DNA of 11,436 bases from Baffinella frigidus (taxonomy: Eukaryota > Cryptophyceae > Cryptomonadales > Baffinellaceae), in contig MU646322.1 of NCBI GenBank assembly GCA_026770585.1, forward strand, positions 705,183 to 716,618, read 5' to 3'. The notes below the pieces were generated by a model that was not told the DNA's origin, ran no database searches, and saw nothing but the letters and a program-made list of their open reading frames with translations. Shown piece after piece: positions 10,802 through 11,436 of the stretch. The first letter of the stretch is position 1, and each line of letters begins with the position of its first letter. The translations under genes were made by a program, and so were the position numbers.

Positions 10802-10809
10802 CTGGTTGT

Positions 10810-10950
10810 ATGGGTTGGGAATTAGGAATTGGAGATTATTTGAGGATTAGGGTTTATGGGTTGGTTGAGGATTAGGGTTTATGGGTTGGTGATTAGGGAT
10901 TGGAGGTTAGGGTTCGGGGTTTGGGGCTTAGGGTTTGGGGTGTGGGGCAT
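10810..10950 (+). repeat. Degenerate telomere-like tract
   Basis: ATTAGGG, TTTATGGGTTGG and GATTAGGGATTGGAG units. A GGATTAGGGTTTATGGGTTGG segment recurs here and near 11278-11298. Confidence 0.75.
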
Positions 10951-11055
10951 AGTCGCGTCACCACCCCCGCCTGTATGATGTTCGGGGTTTAGGGTGTCCT
11001 TAACCAGGTGCCAGACAACTGTCGCCGTGCGCGAATCGTGTGGGGTGGTTAAGGG

Positions 11056-11094
11056 GCTCGCGTCCCTGCGTGCTGCCTCCCAGAGTCCCTCTTC
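11056..11094 (-). pseudogene. Fragment resembling the middle of the GRRIVEEALREAE exon
   Basis: The minus strand reads EEGLWEAARRDASPL, aligned with EEALREAEHIGKEQAG by DNA similarity (GAAGAGGGACTCTGGGAGGC against GAAGAGGCACTTCGGGAGGC). No confident splice sites. It is probably part of the same broken copy as 11196-11219. Confidence 0.4.
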
Positions 11095-11120
11095 ACCAAG
11101 GCACCCTCCCCTCCCCTAGA

Positions 11121-11180
11121 TCGTGTAGTAAACCGGTAAATTGTGTAGTAAACCGGTAAATCGTGTAGTAAAGCGGAAGC
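11121..11180. repeat. 20-bp tandem repeat x3
   Basis: TCGTGTAGTAAACCGGTAAA, then a copy with TTGTG, then a third ending AAGCGGAAGC. It contains GTAGTAAACCG, similar to the AATAAACCGTG core of the dispersed family. It lies between two fragments of a duplicated exon. Confidence 0.85.
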
Positions 11181-11195
11181 ATGATCTCGTCCGAC

Positions 11196-11219
11196 AGCCT
11201 CTTCAACTATGCGCCGGCC
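11196..11219 (-). pseudogene. Truncated copy of the GRRIVEEA exon
   Basis: CCCAG|GGCCGGCGCATAGTTGAAG encodes GRRIVEEA and then meets GTCGGACG, a possible donor. It matches the first third of the exon at 10730-10801, with acceptor and flank. The rest may be the fragment at 11056-11094, split off by the 20-bp repeats. Confidence 0.5.
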
Positions 11220-11220
11220 C

Positions 11221-11436
11221 TGGGTTGGGGGGTTGTGGGTTGGGGAGTAGGGGTTGGGGTTCAGGGTTAGGGGTTGAGGATTAGGGTTTATGGGTTGGGG
11301 ATTAGGGATTGGAGGATTTCTAGGTTGGGGGTCAGCGATTTATGGGATTGGGGTCAGGGATTGGAGTTTAGGGTTAGGGTTTTAGGGTTTGGGGTTTGGG
11401 GTTTGGGGTTTGGGGTTTGGGGTTTGGGGTTTGGGG
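11221..11436 (+). repeat. Telomere-like tract running off the window
   Basis: Degenerate GGGTTGG, GATTAGGG and GGGTTTATGG units, becoming an exact TTTGGGG run for the last 50 bases. Confidence 0.88.

Noticed and set aside
468-11436. A true chromosome end (telomere)
   Set aside because: Tracts are interrupted by single-copy islands, are heavily degenerate and switch strand, and no terminal uniform array is seen at either window edge.
1-11436. tRNA, rRNA, snRNA or bacterial-type promoters and ribosome binding sites
   Set aside because: No recognisable conserved RNA motif was found, and the splice-site pattern marks this as eukaryotic nuclear DNA.

Overview
This looks like eukaryotic nuclear DNA. 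It is dominated by degenerate heptamers of the plant-type telomere repeat (TTTAGGG and one-base variants). Scattered among them are short GC-rich islands that read, on the minus strand, as small coiled-coil-coding exons bounded by AG| and |GT (sometimes |GC). TTTAGGG telomeres occur in land plants, many green algae and some other protists such as dinoflagellates. With GC-rich tiny exons and GC donors a microalga is plausible, but the sequence alone does not fix the taxon. I see no rRNA, tRNA, prokaryotic gene or CRISPR array.

The main proposal is one partial, exon-dense gene on the minus strand, running from about 10801 down to about 52, with neither its start nor its stop codon identified. 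Twenty-two islands can be joined with every reading phase matching. The total is 1560 nt, about 520 codons, rich in A, E, L, R and Q. Three junctions split a codon (6460/6373, 4228/4104 and 2769/2617) and all three agree in phase. No complete long ORF exists in the window; the long ORFs on the repeat tracts (GVWGLGFGV-type peptides) are artefacts of a 7-bp repeat.

Layout, left to right. 52-467: three tandem exon+intron copies, two of them damaged. 634-678: one 15-codon exon. 1177-1810: four related exons sharing a VALANLHARLAKE-type ending. 2052-2854: four exons, with phase-matched split codons. 2839-3125: local duplications. 3272-5419: four foldback or palindromic sequences interspersed with exons ending in AELEE-type sequence. 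5423-6539: the best coiled-coil exons plus two decayed duplicates. 6957-7016: one exon. 7017-8658: a 1.6-kb intron-like stretch holding a dispersed repeat family and two transposon-like inserts with 4-bp target duplications and a paralogous empty site each. 8659-9056: two exons. 9739-10323: three copies of an ALRVFQADARARC exon, one blown up by a 34-bp hairpin-bearing minisatellite. 10730-11219: a GRRIVEEA exon and its broken copies, then more heptamer repeat to the end.

Taken together, the window looks like a gene whose exons are continually duplicated together with intron flanks, whose introns are filled by telomere-like repeats and foldback elements, and in which phase-keeping copies persist beside visibly decaying ones. 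Whether it is expressed cannot be told from the sequence.
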